64,000 bases of DNA from NCBI GenBank assembly GCA_007258455.2, contig VDFB02270651.1, forward strand, positions 702,547,360 through 702,611,359. The letters are read 5' to 3'. Positions 35,801 through 48,530 of the stretch are shown piece by piece; the first letter of the stretch is position 1; every line of letters begins with the position of its first letter. The position numbers and the translations under genes were made by a program. The stretch comes from Sequoia sempervirens. Its lineage: Eukaryota > Streptophyta > Pinopsida > Cupressales > Cupressaceae. The notes beneath the pieces were generated by a model that was given only the letters and a program-made list of their open reading frames with translations, did not search any database and was not told the DNA's origin.

Positions 35801-36042
35801 CTACACATGTAAGCCAACTTCTACCATAGCTGACCTAATTACCTAGGAATTATAATTTTTCATAGTCATTGCATCTAAACAAATCAAATTAGCTTGTTGG
35901 TAAATTTGGCTATTTTTTTGGAATTTTTACCAAATTTCTTGAGGGGGCACCACACTATCCTTTTGTCATCGGGGCACACTAGGGCAGGTCCTGAATTTTC
36001 TTGATTTTTCTTTGAAACAATGCTCAAAATCGCATTGTCTCA
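29881..36042. other. Long spacer without recognised genes
   Basis: AT-rich with scattered short frames. The minus-strand frame 31826-32176 (116 codons) and the plus-strand region 30100-30400, with a hydrophobic stretch, have no domain I recognise. CACTACAAAAA occurs at 31103 and 32543 but without partner ends. The stretch 34480-34660 has repeated GAAAC...GTTTCG/TTTCGATCGAAA palindromic motifs. The run 34740-35280 is low-complexity T- and A-rich sequence. Confidence 0.4.
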
Positions 36043-36900
36043 AAGAGGGGAAAAATGTACACTCAAAATTGTCCTAGCCCACAAGAGACATTTTTACATT
36101 AATTCTCGCCTTACCCATATGATTAAATAATTATCAATTATTTAATTATTACCAATTTCATATTCTATTAGTAATTAAATAATATCATATTATTTAATTA
36201 ACTCACTTTACTATTTTTCCTCCTTGATTAATTAAGTCCCTAATTATCTTTATTATTCTAAATTAATTAAATAAATCATAATTATTTAATTGATTATCCA
36301 TTATCCCTTTCCTAAATTAAATAATTATTTTAATTATTTAATTATCCTTTAATTCCTCAACATTATCCATTCTCTATAAATAAATAATTTAATTAATTAT
36401 TTTATTTATCTAATCCATTTGCTTATACCATTAATAATTAATTAATTATTAATTTCCAACTCACCTCCTGAGTGAGACTTACTCTCAGTCCACTAATCAA
36501 TCAATTTCAGTCCACTCCTCAATCAATTTACGTCACTCCTAGTCACTTCAAGTTCTCTCATCAAACAATTATGTATACTACCACTCAGTCTGAGTTAACT
36601 TCTCAATCAATTCTTTTATCTGAATTATGCAATTTGTTAACTAAATCATGCAAATAGTTAACTGATCAATCAATTCCTCTCATCAATTCTCCACCATTGA
36701 TATTTTTGATTCTTCCTTGAATCTAGACTATCCATCAAATCTGACATTTTCTATAAAATAAACCTTCATTCTCATTCGAAGGCTAACCATGAAACTTTGA
36801 TATTTTTCTATCAAATTCATTTGATCTTATTGTAATTGTGCACACATAAAATCTAAGAGCAACAAGAGCTTACAAGGAAAATTTGAGAAGGACAATGGAG
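36043..36900 (+). repeat. LTR-like fragment preceded by a polypurine tract
   Basis: AAAGAGGGGAAAAA at 36042-36055 is the same tract that precedes the Tat 3' LTR at 53497. Here too it is followed by TGTACACTC, an LTR-type start at 36056. The next 300 bp are TTAATTAAATAATT-rich like the U3 of the neighbouring LTRs, with a TATA-like CTCTATAAATAAA near 36372. The end is uncertain; GCTTACA at 36868-36874 resembles the Tat LTR end. The 5' LTR and interior are missing, so this is a remnant of a related older element. Confidence 0.45.
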
Positions 36901-37461
36901 GTGATTTGATGTTTCAAGTGAGAAAAGGTATATGATTTGATTAATCTTTCATGTTCTTCCATTATTCATTCTTCATTGCTATATTAGAATTAGTTGCTTG
37001 AATATTATAGTTTTGTGTGGTTTTTGTTAATGATTCTTGCCTATTTTCCTAATTTTGGGTCGTACACTAGGGGTTTCAAACTTTCATGAAGTTCGATATC
37101 TAGGTGTCAAACTCTCATAAAGTATGATAATAAGGTATTGAACCTAGGAGAAGCTCAATTTCGATATTGGACTTGTGTGCATATTGATACCTCATCAAGG
37201 GTCAGGGATTTTGGGTGACCTTCGATAAAAAGGTTAAGCCTTTGCTAATGGGTTTTATGTGTCATTTCCTAGTGGGATTTGGAGGATGGTTGGGTAGAGA
37301 TGATTGAAGGATGTTCTAATGGTTTTTAGAATCTTGACTCTTCCCCATGCCTCATTTTTATGCCAACCATGGTGTTCTATCTCATGGTGTTTTTAGTGTT
37401 TTTCTTGTGCCACCATGCTAAATATGCATTAGGGTGGGTGTCAAGTGTGTCTTCACATGTT
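36901..37461. other. Unassigned sequence
   Basis: Possibly the downstream part of the LTR-like fragment. No coding sequence or boundary was identified. Confidence 0.3.
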
Positions 37462-37466
37462 GTTAT
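37462..37466 (+). repeat. Left target duplication of the solo LTR (GTTAT)
   Basis: GTTAT, repeated at 38694-38698 directly after the LTR. A near match (ATTAT) follows the adjacent 2.5-kb element at 57035-57039. Confidence 0.55.
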
Positions 37467-38693
37467 TGTAGACACCTAAAAATGGTCTGGAGAATCTAAT
37501 TAATTAAATACGACTTATTTGATTAATTAATCTTAAATTCATCTACTTAGTAAATAAATAGAAATATTTATATATATTAAGTTCATTATTAATTCTTCTC
37601 TTTTATCATATTATTTCTCTCTTAATTAAATAAACAAAATTAAATACTTTGTTTTATTTAATTATTATCATTATTAATTCTTCTATTTTTATCATTTTAT
37701 TTCTCTCTTAATTAAATAAACAAAATTAAATACTTTATTTTATTTAATTATTATCATTATTATTTCTTCTATACTTTATCTATTAATTCTATCTTAAATT
37801 AAATACACAGCTTCAATAATTTGTGTTATTTAATTACCTCATCACATTTCTTCTTAATTAAAGATATCCTAGAATCTTTAATTTAATTATCATATTCCTT
37901 TTATTTTAATTTAATAAACAACTTCTATAGTTTGTTTTATTAAATTATTTATTCCTCTTTTGCTGAATTTAAATAAATGCATAAATCATATCCCTCTATT
38001 CACTCACCAATAAAATTAGATTTTTCAAATCTAATTAATTCAACTGTCATTCATGGGAAGAGCCTCAGGGACAAACCTGCAGGAAATCCTCTCAATCTTT
38101 TGCCTCAAATCTTTCCTCTCATCTTGCTTGGTGTTTTCATGGGGAGGAACAATCCTCCATGATCAGCTCCACCTTCTCATCTCATACCATTCAATTCTCC
38201 AGATTGAATCTCAACCTCTGTTGTGTTACCCCTTCACAAATGTGTGCCGTGAAATCTATAAATACAGGTTTTTGGCTACAGGAAAAGGATCCTAATTTGT
38301 GCAATCTTACTCTGCAGGTTTTCCAAGCATTCAAGCATTCAAGCAATCAAGCAAATAGAAGCAATCATCAAGCAATCAAGCATTTTAGTTCATCAATCAT
38401 GGAGGTTTACAATAGTTTCTTTCTCATAAGTTTTACTGTAGAATCATCTTAGTTGCATTTAGGAATCATAATAGCTTAATTCTCATTCTTTAAGTGTCAT
38501 TTCAACAATCTATTAGCTTCTAAAATCTGAGAGCAAAGTAGATTAGAGAAATCTTTAAAGTTAGAGAGCAATAGGACAGATTTCTGAAGGTTCCTGTGTT
38601 TAAAATAGTTTAAATCTTTTGAATCTTAGATGCAATGTCGTATTTAGAAGTGTAGATGCATATTAATTTGTTTATCTCATTCTTACACTTTCA
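37467..38693 (+). repeat. Solo LTR of a Ty3/gypsy (Tat-like) element
   Basis: A 1,227-bp stretch starting TGTAGACACC (the Tat LTR at 38770 starts TGTAGACACG) and ending TTTCA, flanked by GTTAT on both sides. The first half is TTAATTAAATAA-rich, with an 85-bp unit in just over two tandem copies (37585-37770). A TATA box candidate (TCTATAAATACAGG) lies at 38255. It is followed by a leader with repeated AAGCAATCAAGC motifs. There are no internal domains or second LTR, as expected after LTR-LTR recombination. The right boundary rests mainly on the target duplication. Confidence 0.6.
37585..37770 (+). repeat. 85-bp tandem repeat inside the solo LTR
   Basis: Units beginning ATTATTAATTCTTCT at 37585 and 37670, with a partial third unit. 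Each contains TTTCTCTCTTAATTAAATAA. This kind of U3 duplication can alter LTR promoter strength, but no effect can be read here. Confidence 0.7.
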
Positions 38694-38698
38694 GTTAT

Positions 38699-38769
38699 TG
38701 TTGGTGTAATTAGGTATTTTACCTATCTAGTTCACTTATAGGTCTTATTTACATGTTAAGTTTACTTAG
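38699..38769 (+). repeat. 5' LTR of the 2.5-kb non-autonomous element, first part
   Basis: TGTTGGTGTAATTAGG to TTTACTTAG matches the first 71 bp of the LTR at 56660-57034. The match breaks at the Tat insertion and resumes at 54633, after one copy of CTTAG. Confidence 0.85.
38765..38769 (+). repeat. Left target duplication of the Tat element (CTTAG)
   Basis: CTTAG directly before the 5' LTR; repeated at 54628-54632. The uninterrupted sequence TTTACTTAGGTCC survives in the sister LTR near 56722, confirming the insertion point. Confidence 0.9.
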
Positions 38770-40014
38770 TGTAGACACGTAATATATACATGCATCTAAT
38801 CCGGATTCACTAATTTTAATTCATCCTTAATCATCCCTCTACTAACCATTTTAATTGAATAATCTTTATCTGATTAAAATTCATCATATTTCCTCTTTTA
38901 ATTAAATAAATCAATCTTTATTTAATTAAATCATATTTCCCCTTCTAATTAGATAAATCAACTCTATCTAATTAAATATATCATTCTATTTGATTAAATC
39001 ATATTCTTCTTTGTAATTAATTAAATTAATTTTATTTAATTAATCTCTAAAGTCATCTCTTTAATTAATCTCCTAAAGACGTCTCTTTAATTAAATAAAT
39101 CAATTTTATTTAATTAATCTTCTAAAGTTCTCCATTTAATTGAGTAGATCAATTTTATTTAATTAAATCTCTAATGTTCTTTATCTTCTCATTTAACTTA
39201 AATAAATCCAAATATTTAAGTTAAATGTCACATTCAACTAATCTCCCTCTTAATTAATCAAATCATGATTAATGTTAATCTTAATCCATCCAATCCTCTA
39301 TCTTTTGCAACTTGCACAATAAATTAATTTATTTGATTTACTATTTCTTCTATTTTCATTCAAAATGGCATCTTTATGGAATATGCTTCAAATTTGAAAT
39401 CTCCCCCCAAAAGGGACTTGTCCTCCAACATGGCATTAACTCCTCTTAAATTGTCTCTTACATGTCTCAACTTGGCATTTAAGACACTTTCTTCTTCCTC
39501 AACAAGCCAACTTTCAAATTTCAAATTTGAACCTAATACCATTTATCATGCACAATGACCAAAATGTGCACAACCGTCCTCCATTGACATGTTGGCAAGT
39601 GGAATCTTGCCATTGGTTTGTCTTTTATCCCACATTCTTCCATTCTTCTCATTTCTCCATCATTCTCTCCTATAAATAGAACATCTCTCTATTGATTGGG
39701 TATCCACAATCTTAGGCACAAGTTCATTATTGTCATTTGAATTCATAAGCATCTTCAAGGAATTCTCATCATTTAGCTTGTCAAGGGTTGGGAAAGGGCT
39801 ACTTTTCACATCAAAGTAGCACCAATCGACTATGGGATAGGCATAAACATGATTTTTTACATGCTTGCAATTAGTTTCTTTCATCTTTTGTTGTTTAGTT
39901 TACATCCTTAAGTATGTTTGAACATCTCATAGGAGAACTTAGTTTGCTTGTTTTAAACTAACCCATACTAATGTGTGTTGAGTTTGAAGCTATTGTGTAG
40001 ATTATGTGCTTACA
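38770..40014 (+). repeat. 5' LTR of the Tat element
   Basis: Aligns with 53497-54627. It is 114 bp longer, mostly because of an extra block near 38900-39010 within TTAATTAAATAAATC-type repeats. A TATA box candidate CTATAAATAGA lies at 39670-39680, so transcription would start shortly after it. It ends GCTTACA. Confidence 0.93.
39670..39680 (+). promoter_or_regulatory. Candidate TATA box in the Tat 5' LTR
   Basis: CTATAAATAGA, conserved in the 3' LTR at 54283-54293, about 345 bp before the LTR end. It fits the plant TATA consensus. Confidence 0.6.
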
Positions 40015-42776
40015 TTTGGCGCTAGGAGGGTGAGCTTGAAGAATTTAACACGTTTTTCTTCAAAATTATGTGGTTTTTTGAACTTTTTGTGTCTATAGGA
40101 AAACGATGCCGCTGATAGAGAAACTACGTCACTACTAGTCTAGTGGCGCCATTTAGCGCTGCTATCAAACTCCAAACTGCGAAGCTAGCTTCTTCCCGCC
40201 CAAAAATTTGAATTTCAAACTGCGATACTGGGCCATTTTTTCTGTCACCGGACGTCCAAACTCCAAACAATGTCGCTTGGTCAATACATCGCCACAATTG
40301 CACTCACTGGTTTTGTCATAGAGCATTGCTATTAGTCCCAGTGGCACTATACAACGCCGCTGACTTCTTTAAACTGTGCTTCCTTTGCATACTACACTGC
40401 AAAAGTTGGGTAAAAGGCACTTTTTAGATTATTTTTAACATGTGCTTTTTTCATTTTTGTTGCTTTTGACTATTAATTAGTTTTTGGCCTCTATTTTTGT
40501 AGTTTTAACTAGTTTTTGTAGGTTGGATTGATCAAAAAGTGAAGAAGGGAACAAAAGAAAGGCTCCTTGTGACACCATCATTTCATCATATCAAGTGTTT
40601 TAAAACACTTTGGGGAAAAAATTATAATCCCTTTTCTAAGGATTTTCTATCTTTCGTGCTTAGGAATCAATAATTTTGTTTGGGCTTAAAAAGAACAAGA
40701 CAAAAGGATTAAAAAGAACCTTAGGAAACTTACTAGATTTTTTTTAAAGGCTTAACAATTGAACAAGAAAATCTCACATTTCCTTTTGGTGCTTAAAAAG
40801 AATCCAATCATTGCTTTGAAGGATTAAAATGAATATGTGCTTCTATGTTTTATATTCTCTTCTCCAAAGTAATATCATATAAAAGACGTATGTGCTTCTC
40901 TTGCGCATCATGATGATCTTGAGAATCAAAAGGATTTTTGTGATATTAAGTTGTATAAGTGATTTCCTTCACACTTCAATTTGGATTCTTAAAATTGAAC
41001 AAAATCTTGCGAGTGCAAGTGGAGTATATCGCGCGTGTTCTCTCTTTGTTTCTCAACAAAGATTGATCAAACTATGGATGTGCTTGCTCTCTTTTTTAAA
41101 TCTTTAGAGGGTCTGCCTTGTGGGAAAAAGTAATCACCCCAAGGAATGACCCAACTGGGAACACGCTAAAGCCAAGTGACTTCCACCCGGTATATAAGTG
41201 TGGGTACTTTAGGAAAGTTCAAGTATCATGAGGATTGTTCCGAAAAGTAGGGCAACAATGGTCTCTTGTCATATGGATGATACCCCACGAACGAAATGCC
41301 TATACTAGAACCTCTTGTTTAGAAGGCCCAAATCCTTAATCTATTTGTTGGTGCAAGAACAGTCATTCTAAAGTCGTCCCACATTTTTACGACTCTTAGT
41401 AGAGATGAGAAGTATACCATGGGAGTTTCATGGGTACTGATGCTTGGCTGACCTGAGAAGCGAGTGCATTGTAAGGGGGAGCTTGTGTGGTCAAGCATCT
41501 AATCATCCACTAAGAGTAGGCATAGCTGGATTTATCCAAATGGGAATTCAACAAATATTTCCTTTTTATCCATAGGGTTGTGCATGTTCTTGGAATCAAA
41601 ACACTTTTCTTGGATCTTAAAAATTGAAAAACAAACATTCAACATGATCATCAAATTTCAAACCTTTAGGAAGAAAATTTACCTTTGAAAAAATTCAAGT
41701 GTTATTGCTTTCCCTAGGGATTCTATCCTTAGAGGCTTCTAAGAATTTGAATTTCTATCTCCATTTGCTCACTAAAGTCAACAATAGGGAAATTTTGCCT
41801 TAATTTCCTTGATTTCCACATAATGGACTTTGTGGGATGAGAAGAAATTGGGACATTGGACATTTAGTTTGAAAACCTAATCAAGAATTGTTTGTGGTAA
41901 AAAGAACTCACTAAGAAAAGAAAAGAAACAATTGGACCTCACACATGGTCTCTTTCAAATGATTTTCTGAAAGATCAAAATCCAAAAACCAAAGTCCAAA
42001 GGTCTTAGTCAAAAAGCTCGCAAGAAAAGATTGTCTATGGTCTATGAATTTAGAGAAAGATTGATCTTCAACTTTTACAAACGTGCATCAAGGAATAATC
42101 CAAATTTGTATTCATTTTACTATTGTCAAAATCCAATTCTATTTCAAAGGTTTGAATATCTCACATAGGAAGTATTGTGTGTTCTTCAACACCTTGGTCT
42201 AGTAAACAAAGTCTCTCTAAGTCTCTTAGGATCAAAATAAAAACATTTTCATCCATCCTTCAAACATCAAATCAAAAATCACCTCACCAAAAACTCTTGG
42301 AAATCTTTAAAAAATCCTTTATGCTAAACTTTGGGAAAATCCTCTTGAAATAAAAAATCAAATCAAATCCAAATCATCTTGTTTGACTATGTGTGTGTAG
42401 ATGAATCCTTATTTGCACACATAGTCAAATTATCATCTCATGGACAAGTTCACTCTAGGAAAACATCCAACCTCTTAGAGTTTATGAGTTTATTATCCAA
42501 AGAAAATCCAATTGAAATCAAAATAAAATAAAATCAATCCAAAATAAAAATCCAAAATCAAATCAAACATCAAAACCAAAGTCCTAAAGTTTAGTATCCT
42601 CTTCAAGGTTTCCTAAGAGTTCCAATCATCCACCAATCATTCATATCTCATCATCTCATTACCATCCTTTTGATCCTTAGTATCTTAGACTTTTTTTTTG
42701 TACCTAAAGATTAGATCAATCCAAAGAATTAGAGGTTCATCTCTTACATTATTGAAAATTGATCTGTATTTTTATG
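40015..42776 (+). other. Tat leader with primer-binding region
   Basis: Immediately after the 5' LTR is TTTGGCGCTAGGAGGGTGAG, where the primer-binding site must lie; I do not assign the tRNA. The 2.7-kb leader that follows has no convincing coding frame. The short frame 40892-41107 shows no domain. Long leaders are usual in Tat elements. Confidence 0.6.
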
Positions 42777-45216
42777 GTTCAAACTAGATCTCAACACAAG
42801 AAGAATATGGAGACGAACAAAGAAACATCGAGTGACTTGAGTCAAACCAAGTCTGAAATCAATCATGTTGGATCAAACAATCCCCTACCTAATCTTCCTC
42901 TATCATCACAAAATCCTCAAGAGGAAGGTCAACTGGAAGATGTCACCAATAATGTCTTAGGGATGACACAAGATGAAATCATCGAGATGGTCCAAAATCT
43001 TGAAACTCACCAAATTGTCAATACCATGATGAGGCTCAATCCCTCCCAATACATGCTTGAATTGGAAAAAGATCAGGCTAAACTCCCTTTCGATTATGAT
43101 GTAAGAACTATTTTGGAGAAGCCTCTTGGGATCATGCTCCCAATTTCATCCACAACCCCAATTTCATCCACACCTCCATTTCAAAGCACCACTCAAAGCA
43201 TCCCACAAATCATATCATGCATTGCTCCAACTCAACCAATTGTTAACAAGGGGATCTCATTGCTCCATGCACTAAAAACACACCCCCTGGTGAACAACCA
43301 AGATTTGGATGCGAACACTATTTTGGTTCAATCCGCCCCATTGAATTTGTTGCACCCACATGTTCTTCTCACCTTTCAAGACCCCAATGACCCATCATCA
43401 TCTTTTCATGCAACACCCGCATATCCTCTCAACACACAAACATCTCTCCCTATGACTTTGCAAGGAGAAGGTGGGCTATTTGGACCAGGGGGCATCTTTG
43501 ACCCCACATCTTCATCATTTCCTCAAGGGAGTACACCACCCATTTTTCCACTACTTCCACCCTTGCCATTGACATCCATAGCACCTCTCGGTTTAGGGTT
43601 ACCTCCTTTACCACCACTCAATCAAAATAAAAACAACCCCCCAATCATAAATCAAAACATCATACCAAATCATCCAATCTTGCCATCGATATCGCAACAA
43701 TAGATGGAAACCATCCAAGCAACCCAAGCAATCATGACACCATCCATAAACGCGGTCTCTGAAGGACCAAGCATATCAATTGCACCATCTACCACACAAA
43801 TCCCCATCATCAATACAATGACACCTCTCATCACAACAACAAACACCATTCTAAATCCACCACCACCACCTCCAAAATCAAACACGGTGAACCCATATAG
43901 AATCACGTTGTAGGTAGCTCAACAGGCTGCCTATCAAAAGGCACTTCAACAAATTCAAAATCAACAAGCTGCATAGCTAGCCGTTCAACAAGCACAAGCT
44001 GTTCAAGTAGCTCAGACCACACAACAAGCGCAACAAGCACAAAAAGCACATTAGGTTGCTTAGGCTCGAGTCTTGTTGCAACAATAGTGCTGCCCAAGCT
44101 GCCCAAGCTGCGCAAGCAGCTCAGGCAGCTCAAGTCACTCAAGCTGCATAGGCTGCACAAGCTGCATGCGCTACACAAGCTTCCCAAAAAGTGCAAGCTC
44201 AAGCTCAAGATCAATCCCAATACCAAGCTCAGCAAGCGCAAGCACAAGCTCAATACTAGGAACAACTGCAAGTAGCCCAACAACAAGCATATCAACAAGC
44301 CCTGCAACAGTACCAAGCACAACAAGAAGCAACATTACTAGCCCAACAACAAGCCTTGTTGGCACAAAAACAACATGACCAATAGCAAGCGTTGTTGGCA
44401 CAACAACAACAAGACCAACAAAAAGCATTGTTGGCTCAACAACAACACGACCAAAAACAAGTGTTGTTGGCACAATAGAAAATGTAGGCATATCAACAAG
44501 CCTTGATCATGCAAGAGATCTTGCAAAAAATTCCCACCAACACACCCAACACTCCACCAATCACTCAAACACATCGACCACTTCAAAACACATTCACTCC
44601 ACCCCCTGATCCACAAGATGATGTGACCACACAAATCAAATTGCTCTCGCAGCAAGTGATTGATCTCCAATCAAGGAAAACAACAAAGACACTAAGAAAC
44701 TTGTGTGCCTATCCATTCAAAAAGAGCCTTGCGATGGTACAAGGTGTTTGAAATCCCTATGTTCAACAAATATTGTGGGACTAGAAACCCTGAAGATCAC
44801 ATCAGGGAGTTCCAGGTACATTGCATGGAGGTCACATATGATGATACATATCTGATGCGGCTATTTCCTCGAAGTTTGGCTGGTCCCACCATGGAGTGGT
44901 TCTCTCATCTTCCTCCTAGCATCAAAAAGTTCCAAGAGATTATAGACGTATTCATAAAAAAATATTCATTCAATATCGGTATGGATGTTAGTCTAGAGGA
45001 ACTATCGGCTCTTAAACAAGATAAGGGGGAATCATTCACTTCCTTCTTGGAAAGATGGCAATCCAAGGCCAACATGAGCAAATGGGCCATGCCAAAAGAA
45101 CAACAAGTTTGCACCATCATTACCAATATTAAGAAAACCTTGGCGTTCCATCTTAAGGTACAATGTATCACCACTTATGACCAATTGATCCCCAAGGCGC
45201 TCAACATCAAATGAGC
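42777..45216 (+). pseudogene. Tat gag
   Basis: A likely start is MVQTRSQ at 42777. The first 300 residues are low-complexity and Pro-, Ser- and Thr-rich. From 43900 to 44520 the sequence is a Gln/Ala-rich repeat region (repeats such as LLAQQQ). The capsid-like Retrotrans_gag domain is at 44705-45214 (YCGTRNPEDHIREFQVHCME, then PRSLAGPTMEWFSHLPPSIK and KQDKGESFTSFLERW). Stops in the Gln-rich part are nearly all TAG in a row of CAG/CAA codons. Frame changes occur between 43.9 and 44.75 kb. It would form virus-like particles with element RNA if intact. Confidence 0.88.
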
Positions 45217-45550
45217 CCTTATTGTTCAAGGGGGAACACCCACATATCAAGAAAATCAAGACAATCACCCATCCACCAGCTACAATGAAAAACCTTGCAC
45301 GTGGGTGAGGAACAAAAGTGTCACCAATGACGGTGTGGTGGGCGCCAAGGTCATAATCAGTGCTATGAAACAAAACACCCAAACATACCAACAACCGCAA
45401 AACAAAAATTGAAACAACACGCAAGCTAACGTGGTATCACAACAACCACCCAACAATCAAATCAACAATCTGAATAATCAAGGGGAACCACCTCCATGAA
45501 ATAGAAATCCCCCCAAGTGAAAGTACACTACCCTTGGGGAACCAATTGAA

Positions 45551-46699
45551 GTGGTCATGAAGAAACTAATAAATGAAAATCTCATCAAAATTACCACGTA
45601 TGAGAACTATCAAGAACCCCAAGTGAAACCATCATGGTACAATGAGAATCACCTTTGTGATTTCCACAAAATCAAGGGGCACACAACAACCAGTTGCATG
45701 AGGTTGAAAAATCTAATCCAAGACCTCATTGATGACAAGATCATAAATGTTGAGCAACCAGCTGGAAATCAAGACCTAAAAATATACATAAATCTAATGT
45801 CAGATCATAACCAAGGGAACAACCATGGAAAACAAAAATATGCCAATATGAACCATGTGTATGATCATGTTGTCGCATCCCTATATGAAATGGTAACTGT
45901 TGTTAGCATCAAAGGATCCAAAGCTGATTGTGGATTCACCACACACGGAGACAAAGTTACCATTGGTGGGTCATCACAACCACCTAGAGCATCCACCTTA
46001 AATCTAAGATCTGTTCCTAATGGCTACAATGTCCTAGACCAACTAAAAAGAACCCCAACTCAGATCTCCATCATGGAGTTGCTGAAGATATTGCCCACAC
46101 ATAGAAAAATCCTAGAGGAAACATTGGCTTCATCCACCATCTCCGTGGATTTTGATGCTGACCAGTTCCAAGCTATGGTTGGAAATATCACCACTCCAAG
46201 TCTCCTAATGTTCTTCGATCAGGACTTCCCCACCCAAGCATCTCACAATCGTGCACTCCACCTTGAATTCCTGGTTCATAAAAACAAAGTCAAAAGGGTC
46301 TTGGTGGATGGAGGTGTAGGCCTAAACATCTGTTCCCTCGAACTAATAAAGAATCTGGGATTCTCAGAGGATGCCATTCAAAAGGGTAAGGGCATCACAA
46401 TCAGAGCATATGATGATTAGGAAAGATTGTCTCAAGGCACTATCCAACTCCCTATTCAAGTAGGGCTAGCTATTATGGAAAAAACATGCCAGGTCCTTGA
46501 CCTTGATTTACCTTATAATATCCTTCTGGGGCATCTATGGATCCATGGGATGCAAGTAGTCACATCAAATTTCCATCAGTGCGTCAAATTCCCATATCAA
46601 AATCAAGAGGTCACTGTTCATGGTGATCCCAATCCCTTTACCTACTGCAAGAGACTAGAAGCAAAATACTATAAAATCCCCCATCTCGAAGAATGGTGA
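45551..46699 (+). pseudogene. Tat gag C-terminus (zinc-knuckle-like) and aspartic protease
   Basis: One frame with a single internal TAG at 46418. Near 45656 is CDFHKIKGHTTTSC, a knuckle variant with spacing C-X2-H-X4-H-X4-C, typical of Tat/Athila gag. The protease motif is near 46300: RVLVDGGVGLNICSLELIKN, with D-G-G in place of the usual D-S/T-G, a form common in this lineage. It is followed by YNILLGHLWIHGMQVVTSNF, the usual end of the domain. The frame shifts before 46827. Confidence 0.85.
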
Positions 46700-46826
46700 A
46701 GACCCTGCAACTCCATATGTAGACCCAGCTACACTAGCCTCCACTTCTAAGACAAAGACACCCGCCATCCCTGATATAGCTGAAATAAAATTTATCATCC
46801 AAGACAATGGGTGTGGTAATTATAGA

Positions 46827-48050
46827 ATGAAGAAAAGTGTTTTTTTCATAGGGGAGTTACCTCAATCTCCTAGGAATCACGAGAAACCCCAATCAGTTGA
46901 AACATCATCCCATACCTTCAAAGAAAACCCCTCTAGATTTAGGTCTTGGGGGGATCTAAGTCAGGAAATAGTAGATGAAAGAGACATATCCAGTATCCTA
47001 TACCAAGATGAAAGGCTTGTGCCTGATCTTCTAATGGATGAAAGTAGCAAAGGTCTACAAATGATGCTTGGTATGGGCTATGGCAGAAGCAAGAAACTTG
47101 GGCAGAATGACAATGGCCTGTTTGAACCCCTTGTCGCTGAGAAGCCAATAAAAAATCTTGGCTTCAGATGTACCCCTCCAAAGGTGACCATACTTGGCAA
47201 AGGTGCCTTGGTTAGAAAGGTTAAAACTCCCCCTCAACTATCAGCAACTGCCCTTCAATTACCCATATCCACAGGTCGAGTCATAGACAACTTCACCTTT
47301 GACATAAGTGATGTGTGTAGTAGTGATGAGGATCCCATAACTGACTTGCCTATGCTTTTCTAAGATTCCTCTCTGCTCATGATTAGTACATTATCTTTTG
47401 AGACCAATGACCATCAAACCCATGAAATAAACCTAGTCTACCCCCAGCTCATCAATTACAACCAACAAGGACCATCGATTTTGGACACTTTCAAAAATGA
47501 TGAGGCGCTCTCAGAATTCATGGGATTACAGGATACGATACCATATGGAGATCACAAGGTCGGTTTCGACATCATACTGGACACACAAGCCTATTATAGG
47601 GAAACGATTGAATCCTTCAGTGGAAAAAGTGAAAATCTGAGAATAATCTCTAGGTCTTTGAGTGAAAACCACTCTATGGCACTCTTAGACCCAGAAACAA
47701 TAAAAATAAAGGATGCATCCAATGGTGAAAACCTCTCTGAGATGCCAAAGGATGAAGGATTCAATCTTCCTCTCAGTGCAATTCATCAAGAGAAGTCAAC
47801 AGTATTAGCCGAGAAGTGCAATCCAGTCAACCTAGGAACGAAGGAACTACCACACATAACATTCTACGCAGAGTCACTTCTCATAGAAGAACATGAAATT
47901 CTGGTTGTGTTCCTAAAAGAAAGAAAGATAAACTTTGCATGGTCCTATGTTGACATGCCTGGGCTTGATTCAGAGGTTGTGGTTCATCACCTAGCTGTAT
48001 ATCTTGAAGCAAATCCTGTCAGACAAAAGCTTAGAAAAATGCATCTCTAG
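46827..48050 (+). pseudogene. Tat protease-RT linker
   Basis: Same frame as the following RT, with stops at 47361 (TAA) and 48048 (TAG). It contains GMGYGRSKKLGQNDNG, a G-patch-like sequence with conserved glycines seen in linkers of plant Tat elements. Near its end is INFAWSYVDMPGLDSEVVVH, the lead-in to RT. Confidence 0.75.
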
Positions 48051-48530
48051 ATTGCATTGTTGGTTAAAATGGGATTGCAGAAGCTCCTAGATGCAAGGTT
48101 CATACGACTGATCAATTATCCAGAATGGGTCTCAAACCTTGTACCTATTTCAAATCACACCAGGGGTATTTGTATCTGCATGGACTTTAGAGACCTCAAC
48201 AAGGCATGTCCCAAGGATGACTTTCCACTTCCAAACATTGACTTGATTGTGGATATTCCAATAGGACATGAGATTGTATTGCTAATGGATGGGTTCTCAG
48301 GTTACAACTAGATCATGATAGCTAAATAGGACTAACAAAAAATTATCTTCACTTGCCCATGGGGGACATATTGCTGGAATATGATGCCATTTGGGTTGAA
48401 GAATGCAGGAGCCACCTATTAGAGGGCCATGAAACTAATATTTCATGACATGATCCACAAAACTGTGGAAGATTATGTGGATGATATATTGGCTAAATCC
48501 AAGAAAAGATGAGATCACATAGCCACATTG
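48051..48530 (+). pseudogene. Tat reverse transcriptase
   Basis: In frame with the linker. Motifs: CICMDFRDLNKACPKDDFPL, LMDGFSGYN, CPWGTYCWNMMPFGLKNAGA and EDYVDD. The catalytic box YVDD is intact at 48474-48485. Stops at 48309 (TAG in GYN*IMIA), in AK*D*QK and in TY*RAM sit where Gln is usual in the family. It copies element RNA into DNA when intact. Confidence 0.92.

Noticed and set aside
43670..44670. Minus-strand frames rich in Leu and Val opposite the Tat gag
   Set aside because: They are shadows of the Gln-rich CAG/CAA repeats on the plus strand.
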